Positions 25,656-33,806 of a DNA stretch of 47,211 nt are shown one piece after another. Numbering within the stretch: the stretch's first letter is position 1; each line of letters starts with the position of its first letter. Source of the stretch: Gemmata sp. Lineage in GTDB: Bacteria > Planctomycetota > Planctomycetia > Gemmatales > Gemmataceae. The stretch spans positions 1-47,211 of the forward strand of contig JANWYJ010000027.1 in assembly GCA_025055115.1 (NCBI GenBank). The letters run 5' to 3'. The translations under genes were made by a program, and so were the position numbers. The notes under the pieces are model-generated. The model saw only the letters and a list, made by a program, of their open reading frames with translations, searched no databases and was not told the DNA's origin.

Positions 25656-26570
25656 TCAGGTGCTCGTACTCAATTCACTTAAGACAGCCATTCGCACGGC
25701 CAACCCATTGGTGACCTGATCCAGAATCGCCGAGCGCGGACCATCCGCGACTTCAGGGCTGATTTCCACACCGCGGTTGATGGGACCAGGAGCCAAAATC
25801 AACACGTTGGGCTTGGTTTTCCGCATCCGGTCACTGTCAACTCCAAAGAGTAACCGGTATTCCCGAATCGAGGGAAACAGCCCACTGCGTTGTCGCTCGA
25901 ACTGCACGCGCAGCAGGTTCAACACGTCGCACCGCGGCAAGACATCATCGAGCCGGTGGGCAACTTCCACCCCCCAGCGTTCGACTTCCGAGGGAACCAA
26001 CGTCGTTGGCCCACAGACGATCACTTTGGCACCCAGAGTTGTCAGCCCGTGGATATTACTACGGGCAACGCGGCTGTGCATAATATCCCCAATCAACCCC
26101 ACCGTGAGTCCGTCAATGCGTTGAAGACGCTGACGGATCGTGAAAATGTCAAGCAGGGCTTGGGTAGGGTGTTCGTGGGCACCATCGCCTGCATTGATGA
26201 CGCGAACGTGGGGATGGAGATATTTCGCCAGCATGTGCGGCGCCCCCGGCGACGAATGCCGCACCACGACGATATCAATTCCCATGGCTTCAATATTCTT
26301 GGCAGTATCAATAAACGATTCCCCCTTGGCGGTACTGGAGCCACTGGGGGAAAAATCCAGCACATCGGCCCCTAACCGCCGTGCCGCCAAGCCAAAGCTC
26401 ATCCGAGTGCGTGTCGAGGGTTCGTAAAAGAGATTGACGACGACCTTGCCTTTCAGATCGTCCCGTTTGGGCTGATCACCAACACCAACCCCCTTATAAG
26501 TTTCCGCAACATCCAGCAGACGGGTGAGAGCGGTGGCCGACATACCTTCTAAACCGAGCAGGTGCTTCAT
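25656..26570 (-). CDS. pyrB: Aspartate carbamoyltransferase catalytic chain
   Basis: 304 residues. It condenses aspartate and carbamoyl phosphate in pyrimidine synthesis. The carbamoyl-phosphate loop [10 protein letters not shown], the HPTQALLD motif and the aspartate-domain [13 protein letters not shown] are intact. The ATG at 26570 ([11 protein letters not shown]) is the family start; a TTG four codons upstream also opens the frame. No regulatory chain (pyrI) is adjacent. The end of the gene (about 40 bases) is repeated in diverged form 100 bases further downstream. Identification is secure. Confidence 0.96.
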   Translation of the reverse strand: MKHLLGLEGMSATALTRLLDVAETYKGVGVGDQPKRDDLKGKVVVNLFYEPSTRTRMSFGLAARRLGADVLDFSPSGSSTAKGESFIDTAKNIEAMGIDIVVVRHSSPGAPHMLAKYLHPHVRVINAGDGAHEHPTQALLDIFTIRQRLQRIDGLTVGLIGDIMHSRVARSNIHGLTTLGAKVIVCGPTTLVPSEVERWGVEVAHRLDDVLPRCDVLNLLRVQFERQRSGLFPSIREYRLLFGVDSDRMRKTKPNVLILAPGPINRGVEISPEVADGPRSAILDQVTNGLAVRMAVLSELSTST

Positions 26571-26608
26571 AGTTTTGTCCAAAATTTCACTTGTGGAATA
26601 ATTTTCAG

Positions 26609-26638
26609 TTTACGCCTCAATGCTTTATGCCTCACTGC
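26609..26638. repeat. 15-base tandem repeat upstream of pyrB
   Basis: TTTACGCCTCAATGC (26609-26623) is followed directly by TTTATGCCTCACTGC (26624-26638): two mismatches in 15. It lies between the stop of the amidohydrolase gene and pyrB. Confidence 0.6.
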
Positions 26639-26667
26639 TTGCGCAACGTCCTGAGCTTGCGCAGGGG

Positions 26668-28245
26668 TTATCCTCGCTTCAACGCACGGCCGGGCAAGGC
26701 CGCGGTGCGTTGGCCGTCCATAAGCACTGCTGTTCCATTGACAAAGACATGCTCCACTCCGACAGCCAGTGCGCGACCATCCTCGTACGTCGAGCCATCC
26801 CGGAGAGTCTGTGGATCGAAAACGACCACATCGGCGGCCATTCCGGGGCGGATCAGGCCCCGGTCTTTCAGCCCAAAGCGCCGGGCGGCGTGGTAAGAGC
26901 ATTTCATCACGGCTTCTTCGAGCGGCCAATCGCCGTTGCGGACATGATGCCCCAAATAGCGGGCAAAACAACCCGTGCCGCGGGGGTGGGGATGGCCGCC
27001 TACATAAATCCCGTCGCTACCGGCCATCATCAGTGGGTGGCGCATGAGTTGAAGAATGTCGCGTTCGCTACGTTCCGCGAAGTGGCGAATCACACACCCG
27101 GCGGCCAGATCGGTGGCGATCAGCAATTCACAAAGAAAATCCACCAGTGCCCGGGGGGAGGGTGGGTGAGAAGTCCGTTGATGGAGGGCACAGGCTTGCC
27201 AGAGAGTGAGTCCCTCATAGCGTTGCCAATCGGGATGGGGCAGACTGGAGAGGCGGATCGTTTCGATCGGGAAGCGTGGGTTCGCCAGCGCCGTTTCGAG
27301 TTGCTGGCGGGTCGTGGCATTTTTGAGCCGGGAAATCGTGGCTTCGATGCCACCTTCCAACACATCCGGCGGAAGTGTGAGCATCGCCACGATGGTACTG
27401 CCGTAGAGATAACAATAGAGGTCGAAGGTGACCTCGATGCCCTCCGCCCGGGCGGCGTTGAGAAGCGGAATGGTTTGCTCCGCCAGACAATTGAAATGCG
27501 AGACGTGGACTGCGCATTGTGCCCGGCGGCCGATGTTGAACACTTCTTGCAGGGCCGCGGGGGCTTTCTGGGGCGTGTAGCCCCGCATATGCGTGACGTA
27601 AATACCGCCGAAGGGAGCGATTTCTTCACACAAGGCGGTCAGCTCGTCTTCGTCGGCATACAGGCTGGGAACGTAATCCAAGCCGCTGGAAAGCCCCAGT
27701 GCTCCTTGTTCCATGCCTTCTCGAACAATAGCTCGCATTTGCGCCAATTCCCCCGCGGTGGGCTGGCGGGGTTCCAGACCCATCACTTCCATGCGCACAT
27801 TGCCGTTGGGAATCAGTACACCCACGTTGATGGCACATTGTTGGTCGAACTGGGCCAGAAACTTTGTGATGCTCCGCCACTCGCGACCTGGGGTCGGGAA
27901 GTTGCCATTGAAGCCGGCGGTGTAGCGGCGCATGTACGCCATCGTCTCTGGTGAAGCCGGAGCGAAAGCCACACCGTCTTGCCCCAGAATGTGCGTGGTG
28001 ACGCCTTGGCGCACACTCGGCTCATGCAGGGGATCGGCCAACAGGGCCAAATCACCGTGGACGTGGGCGTCGATGAATCCCGGGCAGACGACTTTCCCGT
28101 GGGCATCGAGAACCTGGCGTGCCGAGGCCCTGGGGAATTTCCCCACAGCAGCAATCCGGTCGCCTTGGAGGGCGACATCCCCGTGAAACCACGGCAAGCC
28201 ACTGCCATCGACGATGCGCCCATTGCGAATGAGAACGTCGAACAT
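26668..28245 (-). CDS. N-acyl-D-amino-acid deacylase-type amidohydrolase
   Basis: 525 residues, amidohydrolase superfamily. The N-terminus MFDVLIRNGRIVDGSG and the metal site GFIDAHVHGDLAL are typical of D-aminoacylases, which hydrolyse N-acyl-D-amino acids. LGLSSGLDYVPS, YVTHMRGY, VHVSHFN and the catalytic MAGSDGIYVGGHPHPR also fit. The conserved lysine or cysteine bridging ligand of the family falls near the GLSSGLDY segment, but I cannot assign it with certainty. Length is normal. It lies upstream of pyrB on the same strand, separated by about 100 bases with a small tandem repeat. Substrate is inferred; D-hydantoin- or dipeptide-related substrates are possible. Confidence 0.88.
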   Translation of the reverse strand: MFDVLIRNGRIVDGSGLPWFHGDVALQGDRIAAVGKFPRASARQVLDAHGKVVCPGFIDAHVHGDLALLADPLHEPSVRQGVTTHILGQDGVAFAPASPETMAYMRRYTAGFNGNFPTPGREWRSITKFLAQFDQQCAINVGVLIPNGNVRMEVMGLEPRQPTAGELAQMRAIVREGMEQGALGLSSGLDYVPSLYADEDELTALCEEIAPFGGIYVTHMRGYTPQKAPAALQEVFNIGRRAQCAVHVSHFNCLAEQTIPLLNAARAEGIEVTFDLYCYLYGSTIVAMLTLPPDVLEGGIEATISRLKNATTRQQLETALANPRFPIETIRLSSLPHPDWQRYEGLTLWQACALHQRTSHPPSPRALVDFLCELLIATDLAAGCVIRHFAERSERDILQLMRHPLMMAGSDGIYVGGHPHPRGTGCFARYLGHHVRNGDWPLEEAVMKCSYHAARRFGLKDRGLIRPGMAADVVVFDPQTLRDGSTYEDGRALAVGVEHVFVNGTAVLMDGQRTAALPGRALKRG

Positions 28246-28367
28246 AGAGTTGGACCCGTTAGGTAGCCGATGGTGTTCTGACAGGATTACACGAGGACTC
28301 CAACGGTGGAAATCCTGGAAATCTGCCCGAAGTTCGTTATTGTTGTCACAAAGTGGTGGGGGGAAGT

Positions 28368-29687
28368 ATGTCGGCCGATCCGCCGGTACCGCATACCCGC
28401 ATTCTCGCTGGCTTGCTGTTGGGAGCGATGGCGGGGTGTCTGGTGAACGTTGTGTTCGTGGAGCCGGGATTGCCGCCCCTGATCCCGCCGTGGTTGCGAT
28501 GGATCAATGCCAATATCGCCGAACCAGTCGGGCAGGTTTTTCTCCGCCTGCTGTTTGTGACTGTGGTTCCGTTGGTGTTCGCTTCGTTAGCTGTTGGCGT
28601 GACCCAAATCGGTAGCTTGGGGGCCGTGGGCCGGGTGGGCGCGAAAACCATCGGTTACTTCCTCTTGACCAGCACCATGGCCGCGATCATCGGCATCGTG
28701 CTAGTGAATCTGGTGGAACCCGGCCGCGGTTTGCCCGATGAGACCATTGCCGAACTTCAACGCACCTACGGCGGCGATGCGGCCCGACGCAAAAAAGCCG
28801 ATTTCACCGTATTGGAGTTTGTCAAACAGATCGTACCAAGCAATCCGATCAGTGCCGCGGCCCATCTGGAGATGCTCGGGATTATCACCTTCGCCCTGTT
28901 GGTCGGAATTGGCCTGACCCGGCTCGAACCGCACAAAGCCGAGCTGATGAAACGGCTGCTCGAAGCTATGGGCGAGCTGATGGTTACCATCATTCAACTG
29001 GCGATGCGGTTGGCTCCCTATGGCGTTTTTTGTCTGATATTCAAAACGGCTTCCGAATTTGGCTTTGATCTGCTGAAGTTGTTAGGCCAATATGCCGCCG
29101 TGGTGCTCGTCGGGTTAGCCATTCAAGGAGGGCTGATCTTACCGCTTTTTGTGAAGGTTCTCACTGGCATCAATCCGGTGACGTTCTTTACCAAGATTCG
29201 CGCCTCCATCGTGACTGCGTTTAGTACCAGTTCCTCCAACGCCACCTTGCCGACGAATCTGCGGGTCGCGCAAACGGAATTTCGTGCCCCCATTCCCATC
29301 GCCGGTTTCGTGCTGCCCTTAGGGGCCACCATGTGCATGGCTGGGACGGCGTTGTTCGAAGGGGTCACGGTGATGTTTCTCGCCCAAGTCTTTCTGCCAG
29401 AAGCACTTTCGATTGGCGACCAGGTGTTAGTCGTGATCCTGTGCGTACTGACGGCGGTGGGGGCTGCGGGGGTGCCGGGCGGCTCGATTCCGCTGTTGAT
29501 GTTGGTTTTAGCCTCAATCGGGGTCGAACCTGGGGCGATCGCGTTGATTTTGGGCATTGACCGGATTTTGGACATGTCGCGAACAACAGTCAATAACATT
29601 GGCGATATGTCCGCGGTGGTGATCGTCGCGTCTAGCGAAGGGATGTTGGATCGACCCGAACCCGTGGTTGAACCACCGAAGGCTTAA
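28368..29687 (+). CDS. Dicarboxylate/amino acid:cation symporter
   Basis: 439 residues, DAACS/SLC1 fold with eight membrane segments and two re-entrant hairpins. HP1 holds the serine-rich AFSTSSSNATLP; TM7 shows GATMCMAGTALFEG; HP2 shows AGVPGGSIPL. TM8 reads DRILDMSRTTVNNIGD, which aligns with GltPh D390, D394, R397, T398, N401 and D405. The arginine that binds the substrate side-chain carboxylate and the Asp that binds the amino group are therefore kept, and glutamate or aspartate is the likely substrate, with Na+ or H+. The ATG at 28368 follows GGGGGAAG; an in-frame codon at 28353 is less likely. An extra loop between TM3 and TM4 (about residues 115-150) is charged. Confidence 0.93.
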   Translation: MSADPPVPHTRILAGLLLGAMAGCLVNVVFVEPGLPPLIPPWLRWINANIAEPVGQVFLRLLFVTVVPLVFASLAVGVTQIGSLGAVGRVGAKTIGYFLLTSTMAAIIGIVLVNLVEPGRGLPDETIAELQRTYGGDAARRKKADFTVLEFVKQIVPSNPISAAAHLEMLGIITFALLVGIGLTRLEPHKAELMKRLLEAMGELMVTIIQLAMRLAPYGVFCLIFKTASEFGFDLLKLLGQYAAVVLVGLAIQGGLILPLFVKVLTGINPVTFFTKIRASIVTAFSTSSSNATLPTNLRVAQTEFRAPIPIAGFVLPLGATMCMAGTALFEGVTVMFLAQVFLPEALSIGDQVLVVILCVLTAVGAAGVPGGSIPLLMLVLASIGVEPGAIALILGIDRILDMSRTTVNNIGDMSAVVIVASSEGMLDRPEPVVEPPKA

Positions 29688-29693
29688 GGTCAG

Positions 29694-30254
29694 TCAGTCG
29701 CCGCTGGCAGTCGCCGCTTGCCAGAGCCGCCGGAAGATTTTCACCAAATCCGCAGTTTGGTAGTGAGCATTCAGCCCGCTGGGATTGGGCAGGACCCACA
29801 CGCGGGTTGCACCAATCGCTTCCGCTTGAAGACCCAGCGTGGCACGCGGGCGACGAAACGCCACGCGGTACGCTCCGATACCCAATATCGCCAGAAAGCG
29901 CGGTTTCCATTGGTGAACCTTCTGGCAGAGGATTTCACCTCCCGCACGGAGTTCGTCAGCGCTCAATTCGCTGGCGCTGGCCGTCGCACGAGCTACCAAA
30001 TTCGTAATACCATAGCCCCAAGCGAGCAGTTCCCGTTCCTCGGGGGGAGTCAGCCGCCGGGGGGTGAAGCCGGCCCGATAAAGGGTGGGCCAGAAGCGGT
30101 TGCCCGGGTGGCCAAAGTGATGGCCAATGGCGGCCGTGTACAGCCCCGGGTTGATGCCACAGAAGAGCACCCGTAACCCCGGGGCGATCACATCCGCGAC
30201 GGTTTTATGCCGAGCCGCCTCCAAATCAGCCCGGGTGGGGCGTGGTGCGGTCAT
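29694..30254 (-). CDS. mug: G/U mismatch-specific DNA glycosylase
   Basis: 186 residues, Mug/TDG branch of the uracil-DNA glycosylases, removing uracil or thymine opposite guanine. The catalytic GINPG motif (FCGINPGLYTA), the HFGHPGNRFWPTL segment and the helix-intercalating LPNPSGLNAHY are intact. The Asn in GINPG activates water. The last codons contain a 13-base tandem repeat (GCGGCGACTGCCA, then GCGGCGACTGA). Its start overlaps the stop of the radical SAM gene by 4 bases, so they probably form a repair operon. Confidence 0.95.
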   Translation of the reverse strand: MTAPRPTRADLEAARHKTVADVIAPGLRVLFCGINPGLYTAAIGHHFGHPGNRFWPTLYRAGFTPRRLTPPEERELLAWGYGITNLVARATASASELSADELRAGGEILCQKVHQWKPRFLAILGIGAYRVAFRRPRATLGLQAEAIGATRVWVLPNPSGLNAHYQTADLVKIFRRLWQAATASGD

Positions 30255-31081
30255 GCTCGGCTCTCACAGGCCCAAGTGGGTTGCGGGGTGGGTCCTGGGG
30301 GTGGGAAAAATCCCGCAGCCCCTTCAAAAACCGTGGTCTGGCCTCGCAGACGATCAACGAATTGCCGGTAGTGGGTATCGTTCCAGCCGAATTCGCTCAA
30401 CAACTGCCACGCTGCCGGTCCCGTATCGGCTCCAAAACGGCCGCCGGCATCGTGAAAGTTTTGGCAGACGAGTACATCCGGTGCGAAGTGGGTGAGTTTT
30501 TTCACAAACTCCGTCACATTCTGGATGGGCAAAGTCGGGGTGACACAGATGCCGACAGCCAGGCCCGCAGCCTGAAGTTGCCCCAACGCCATCCAACGCT
30601 GGTCGAGCGGGGGGGCTTTGGGTTCGAAGCGGCGGCGAATCGCCTCGGAATCGGTGGGAATCGACACATTCACCCGCAGATGGCGGTAATCCTGCAACAC
30701 GTCGATATCGCGAACCACCAGCGGTCCGCGGGTTTGCACGACCAAGCGCGGCTGGAAGGGCAGCATCGCTTCGAGAATGCCCCGGCTGAGCATCAGGGTG
30801 CGTTCCGCGGGGAGGTACGGGTCGGTCACGCTCGACATATAGACGGCTTGCCCCGCGACTTTCTTAGCCTGACGGTGGGCGAGTGTTACTGCGTTTTTCT
30901 TGGCCACCAGCCACCGTCCCCACTGTTCGGCCGGTTGGCGGTTTTGCGGCAGAAAGGCCGCATAGCAGTAGGTGCAACCAAAGGTACAACCCAGATACGG
31001 ATTACACGTCCATTGGAAACCACCACGTTGGATGAAGCCCGTCGCCGGTGAAAAGATCGACCGGCTTTCTAGCAGTTCCAT
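30251..31081 (-). CDS. Radical SAM protein, SPL/Rv2578c-like
   Basis: About 276 residues. The iron-sulfur motif CTFGCTYCY follows the family's TGFIQRGGFQWTCNPYLGC segment. SSVTDPYLPAERTLMLSRG is the next conserved block. The arrangement matches the spore-photoproduct-lyase-like radical SAM group found in many non-sporulating bacteria, whose substrate is unknown. Start: ATG at 31081 (MELLESRS) has GGAG 9 bases upstream; an ATG at 31120 is in frame, but its GGAG is only 2 bases away. The stop overlaps mug by 4 bases, suggesting a linked role in DNA damage processing. That role is inference. Confidence 0.88.
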   Translation of the reverse strand: MELLESRSIFSPATGFIQRGGFQWTCNPYLGCTFGCTYCYAAFLPQNRQPAEQWGRWLVAKKNAVTLAHRQAKKVAGQAVYMSSVTDPYLPAERTLMLSRGILEAMLPFQPRLVVQTRGPLVVRDIDVLQDYRHLRVNVSIPTDSEAIRRRFEPKAPPLDQRWMALGQLQAAGLAVGICVTPTLPIQNVTEFVKKLTHFAPDVLVCQNFHDAGGRFGADTGPAAWQLLSEFGWNDTHYRQFVDRLRGQTTVFEGAAGFFPPPGPTPQPTWACESRA

Positions 31082-31248
31082 GAAGGGGTTCTCCACACCG
31101 ATGCAAGCCCGGAAGGTCATCTCCGGGCAACCAACTATCCGGTGACCGCGCTCCGGTGGTCTGGGAGGCCCGGATTGGCTAACAATGTGCCACTCGGGGA
31201 CCGGCCCACCCGTGCCCGCTCGCTTGCCTGGCGCGGGCGACCGTTTCC

Positions 31249-32634
31249 TTACGCCGTGCCGGCGCGCGGAAGGGTGACGCGGAAGGTGGTGCCTTTGCCG
31301 AGTTTACTATGCACGCGCACCTGACCGCGCATCGCCTGAACGAGGTGTTTGACGATCGATAACCCCAGCCCGGTGCTGCCTTGCTCGCGCCCCCGAGCCT
31401 TGTCCACACGATAGAAACGCTCAAAGACGCGGTTGACATCCGATTCGGGAATGCCGATGCCAGTATCTTCCACTTCAAAACTGACAGTATCGCTAGTCGC
31501 TCCCCAGCGCACGGTGATGCGCCCGCCGTTGGGGGTGTATTTGATGGCGTTATCGACCAAATTATCCATCACTTGCCGCAAAGCGTCCGGATCGGCCCAC
31601 ACGGGGACATCGGCGGGAACATCCGTGGGGGGCTTTTCCACCAACGTGAGCGTTTTGGCATCGGCCCGGGGGTGGTGCCGTTCCATGCAATCGGAAATGG
31701 CTTTTCCCAGCGGCACGGCCCGTGGTTCTAATCGCAACGCCCCCGATTCGATTTTCGACAGGCTGAGCATGTCTTTGATGAGAGCGGAAAGCCGTTCCGA
31801 TTCCCGATCGATCTGGTTGAGGAAGTTACCGCGTTCCTCCGGGTCGTCGGCTGCGCCATCCAGCAGGGCTTCAACACTCGATTTGATGACGGCCAGCGGG
31901 GTTTTCAATTCGTGCGAGGCGTTGGCGACGAAATCTTGCCGCATGCGCTCGGCTTGTCGAACATCCGTCATATCGTCGATCACGATGACCGCCCCCGGCA
32001 TGCCATGACCCGGAAAACGCGACACATAAACCGACAAATACCGCGGCGACGGACCACTGAGTTCCAATTCTTCCCGATACGGTTCGCTCGCTTCCAGCCC
32101 TTTGCCGACCACCTCCCGGAATGCCGTCAGCCGGGTGACGTCGCTGAGGGGTTGGTTGACGGCTTTCGAGGCATCGAATTCCAGCAACTGACCGGCGCGC
32201 TCGTTGGCAAAGAGAACCCGGCGTTGGGCATCAATAGCGATAACGCCTTCGGCCATCCCGGAGAGAATGGCGCGGAGTTGTTCCCGGTCGTGTTCCAGCA
32301 GGCGGAAGGTGGCCGCGAGCCGATCGCTCATCGTGTTGAAGGTTTCGGCCAGTTCGATGTGTTCGCTACCGCCGCCGACGCGGATTTTGTGCCCTAAATC
32401 GCCCTCGGCCAGCTTGCGAGCGCCTTCTCGCAATTCGACCAACGGGCGTGTGATCGCCCGCGCCAGCAGATAGGCGGCACCGATGGCCGCCAGCACGACG
32501 AAACCGATCGCCGCAGCCACCTCACGCACCAAATCGAAAAAAACATCCGCGGCCCGCTGATAGATCAACAGCCCTACAAGTGCAACGGTGGTAATGACTA
32601 ACAACAAATAAGTCAGAAACAAACGCTGGAACAT
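31249..32634 (-). CDS. Sensor histidine kinase, PhoR/WalK-like
   Basis: 461 residues in the inner membrane. Two transmembrane helices (about 5-25 and 38-60) enclose only about a dozen periplasmic residues. Then come HAMP (about 60-112), PAS (about 115-225), HisKA with phosphoacceptor H241 (ASHELKTPL), and HATPase_c with DNLVDNAIKYTPNGG, DTGIGIPE and GSTGLGLSIVKH. Sensing is therefore likely through the PAS domain or the membrane. The order matches PhoR, but the minimal loop leaves no external sensor domain. No response regulator is adjacent, so the partner is unknown. Start: ATG 32634; a TTG 16 codons upstream is possible but lacks a site. Confidence 0.93.
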   Translation of the reverse strand: MFQRLFLTYLLLVITTVALVGLLIYQRAADVFFDLVREVAAAIGFVVLAAIGAAYLLARAITRPLVELREGARKLAEGDLGHKIRVGGGSEHIELAETFNTMSDRLAATFRLLEHDREQLRAILSGMAEGVIAIDAQRRVLFANERAGQLLEFDASKAVNQPLSDVTRLTAFREVVGKGLEASEPYREELELSGPSPRYLSVYVSRFPGHGMPGAVIVIDDMTDVRQAERMRQDFVANASHELKTPLAVIKSSVEALLDGAADDPEERGNFLNQIDRESERLSALIKDMLSLSKIESGALRLEPRAVPLGKAISDCMERHHPRADAKTLTLVEKPPTDVPADVPVWADPDALRQVMDNLVDNAIKYTPNGGRITVRWGATSDTVSFEVEDTGIGIPESDVNRVFERFYRVDKARGREQGSTGLGLSIVKHLVQAMRGQVRVHSKLGKGTTFRVTLPRAGTA

Positions 32635-32756
32635 GGAGAGCCGTTGGCGGTGGAGGTCCCGAAGTTCGTCACCTATCGACAATCTAAAGTCTTTACGGCC
32701 TTCTGTAGCCTCCGCCCGCTATCTTCAAGGAAAAATCATCAACTTCTTACCGTTCT

Positions 32757-33779
32757 TCATTTTCCCGAGGGAATCAGAGCCTTCAACAGCGGTTCGCGCC
32801 AAGCCCGTTGGGTGCGGTCGTAAGCCCCGAAACCAGCGGCGAATTCCCAATAGGCCCAACTGAAACCCCGGGCTTCGGCTTCGCGCACCACTGCGGCCGT
32901 CCAGCGGGCGCGGCTGTCCATGTCGGCTTTTTCGTAAGCGCCGAATTCGCCCAGAAAGATCGGTCGCTTGTGCTTCTTGGCCCATTCCGCGGCCTGATCG
33001 AACTTCTGACGCAGTTCGGCCATTTCGGCGGCGGTGCCTTGCCAGCGGATACCACTGAGTTTCTTCACGTCGTCGGAAGCCCACGAAGCCCCTTGATGGG
33101 TGAACCGGAATGGCTCGTAGTAGTGGACCGTCACAATCAGGTTAGGATCATCGGGTAATTTCAGCTTGGGTAAGGCCCAAATACCATTCCAAAACGGCGG
33201 GCCGACGATCACCGCCCGGGTGGGATTGGTAGTTCGAACGGCTTTCAGAAGTTGGGGGATGGCCTTGTTCCATTCGTCATCAACAAATTTGTCATGAGGT
33301 TCGTTATAGAGTTCGAAAACGACCGATGCCGGTTGATTCTGGTACCGTTGGGCGATTTGTTCCCAGATGGCGATCAAGCGGGGGAGGTGTTGTTCGGGTT
33401 GCTTGTCCATTTCGTCGTAGTGATGCACGTTCAGCACCACATTGAGTTTGTTGGCCGCAGCCTGTTCGAGCACCCAGTCGATGCGTTGGAAGAACTGGGG
33501 GTCGATGGTGTAGGGGGCCTTGGGGGCGGCATGGGCCGACCACTTGATCGGCACGCGGACGGTCTGAAATCCGGCCGCGGCGATGATCGGGAAGTAACGG
33601 GCTTCGAGTTTCAACCCCCAATCCCCCTCCTGAGGTGCTTCGAGGGCATTGCCGAGGTTGATCCCCCGACCGAGTGACCGGTTGACCGCGAAAATGTCGG
33701 TTTTCGCCGCCGGGGTTTGGGCGTTGCAGATACTGTGGCCAACCGCTGCGAAAAACAGAGCCAGGAGAAACCGACGCAT
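32757..33779 (-). CDS. Secreted glycoside hydrolase family 5 enzyme
   Basis: 340 residues. A signal peptide (MRRFLLALFFAAVGHSICNA) points to export. The GH5 barrel is clear: GRGINLGNALEAP at the start, VRVPIKWS, LNVHHYDE, the acid/base E160 in FELYNEPHD, and the nucleophile E278 in PIFLGEFGAYEKAD. GH5 enzymes cut beta-1,4-glucans or mannans; the sequence alone does not decide. There is no carbohydrate-binding module. It stands as a single gene between valS and the histidine kinase, on the same strand. Endoglucanase is the default guess. Confidence 0.92.
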   Translation of the reverse strand: MRRFLLALFFAAVGHSICNAQTPAAKTDIFAVNRSLGRGINLGNALEAPQEGDWGLKLEARYFPIIAAAGFQTVRVPIKWSAHAAPKAPYTIDPQFFQRIDWVLEQAAANKLNVVLNVHHYDEMDKQPEQHLPRLIAIWEQIAQRYQNQPASVVFELYNEPHDKFVDDEWNKAIPQLLKAVRTTNPTRAVIVGPPFWNGIWALPKLKLPDDPNLIVTVHYYEPFRFTHQGASWASDDVKKLSGIRWQGTAAEMAELRQKFDQAAEWAKKHKRPIFLGEFGAYEKADMDSRARWTAAVVREAEARGFSWAYWEFAAGFGAYDRTQRAWREPLLKALIPSGK

Positions 33780-33806
33780 GGCAGCATCCTGAAGATGAAT
33801 AGAATA

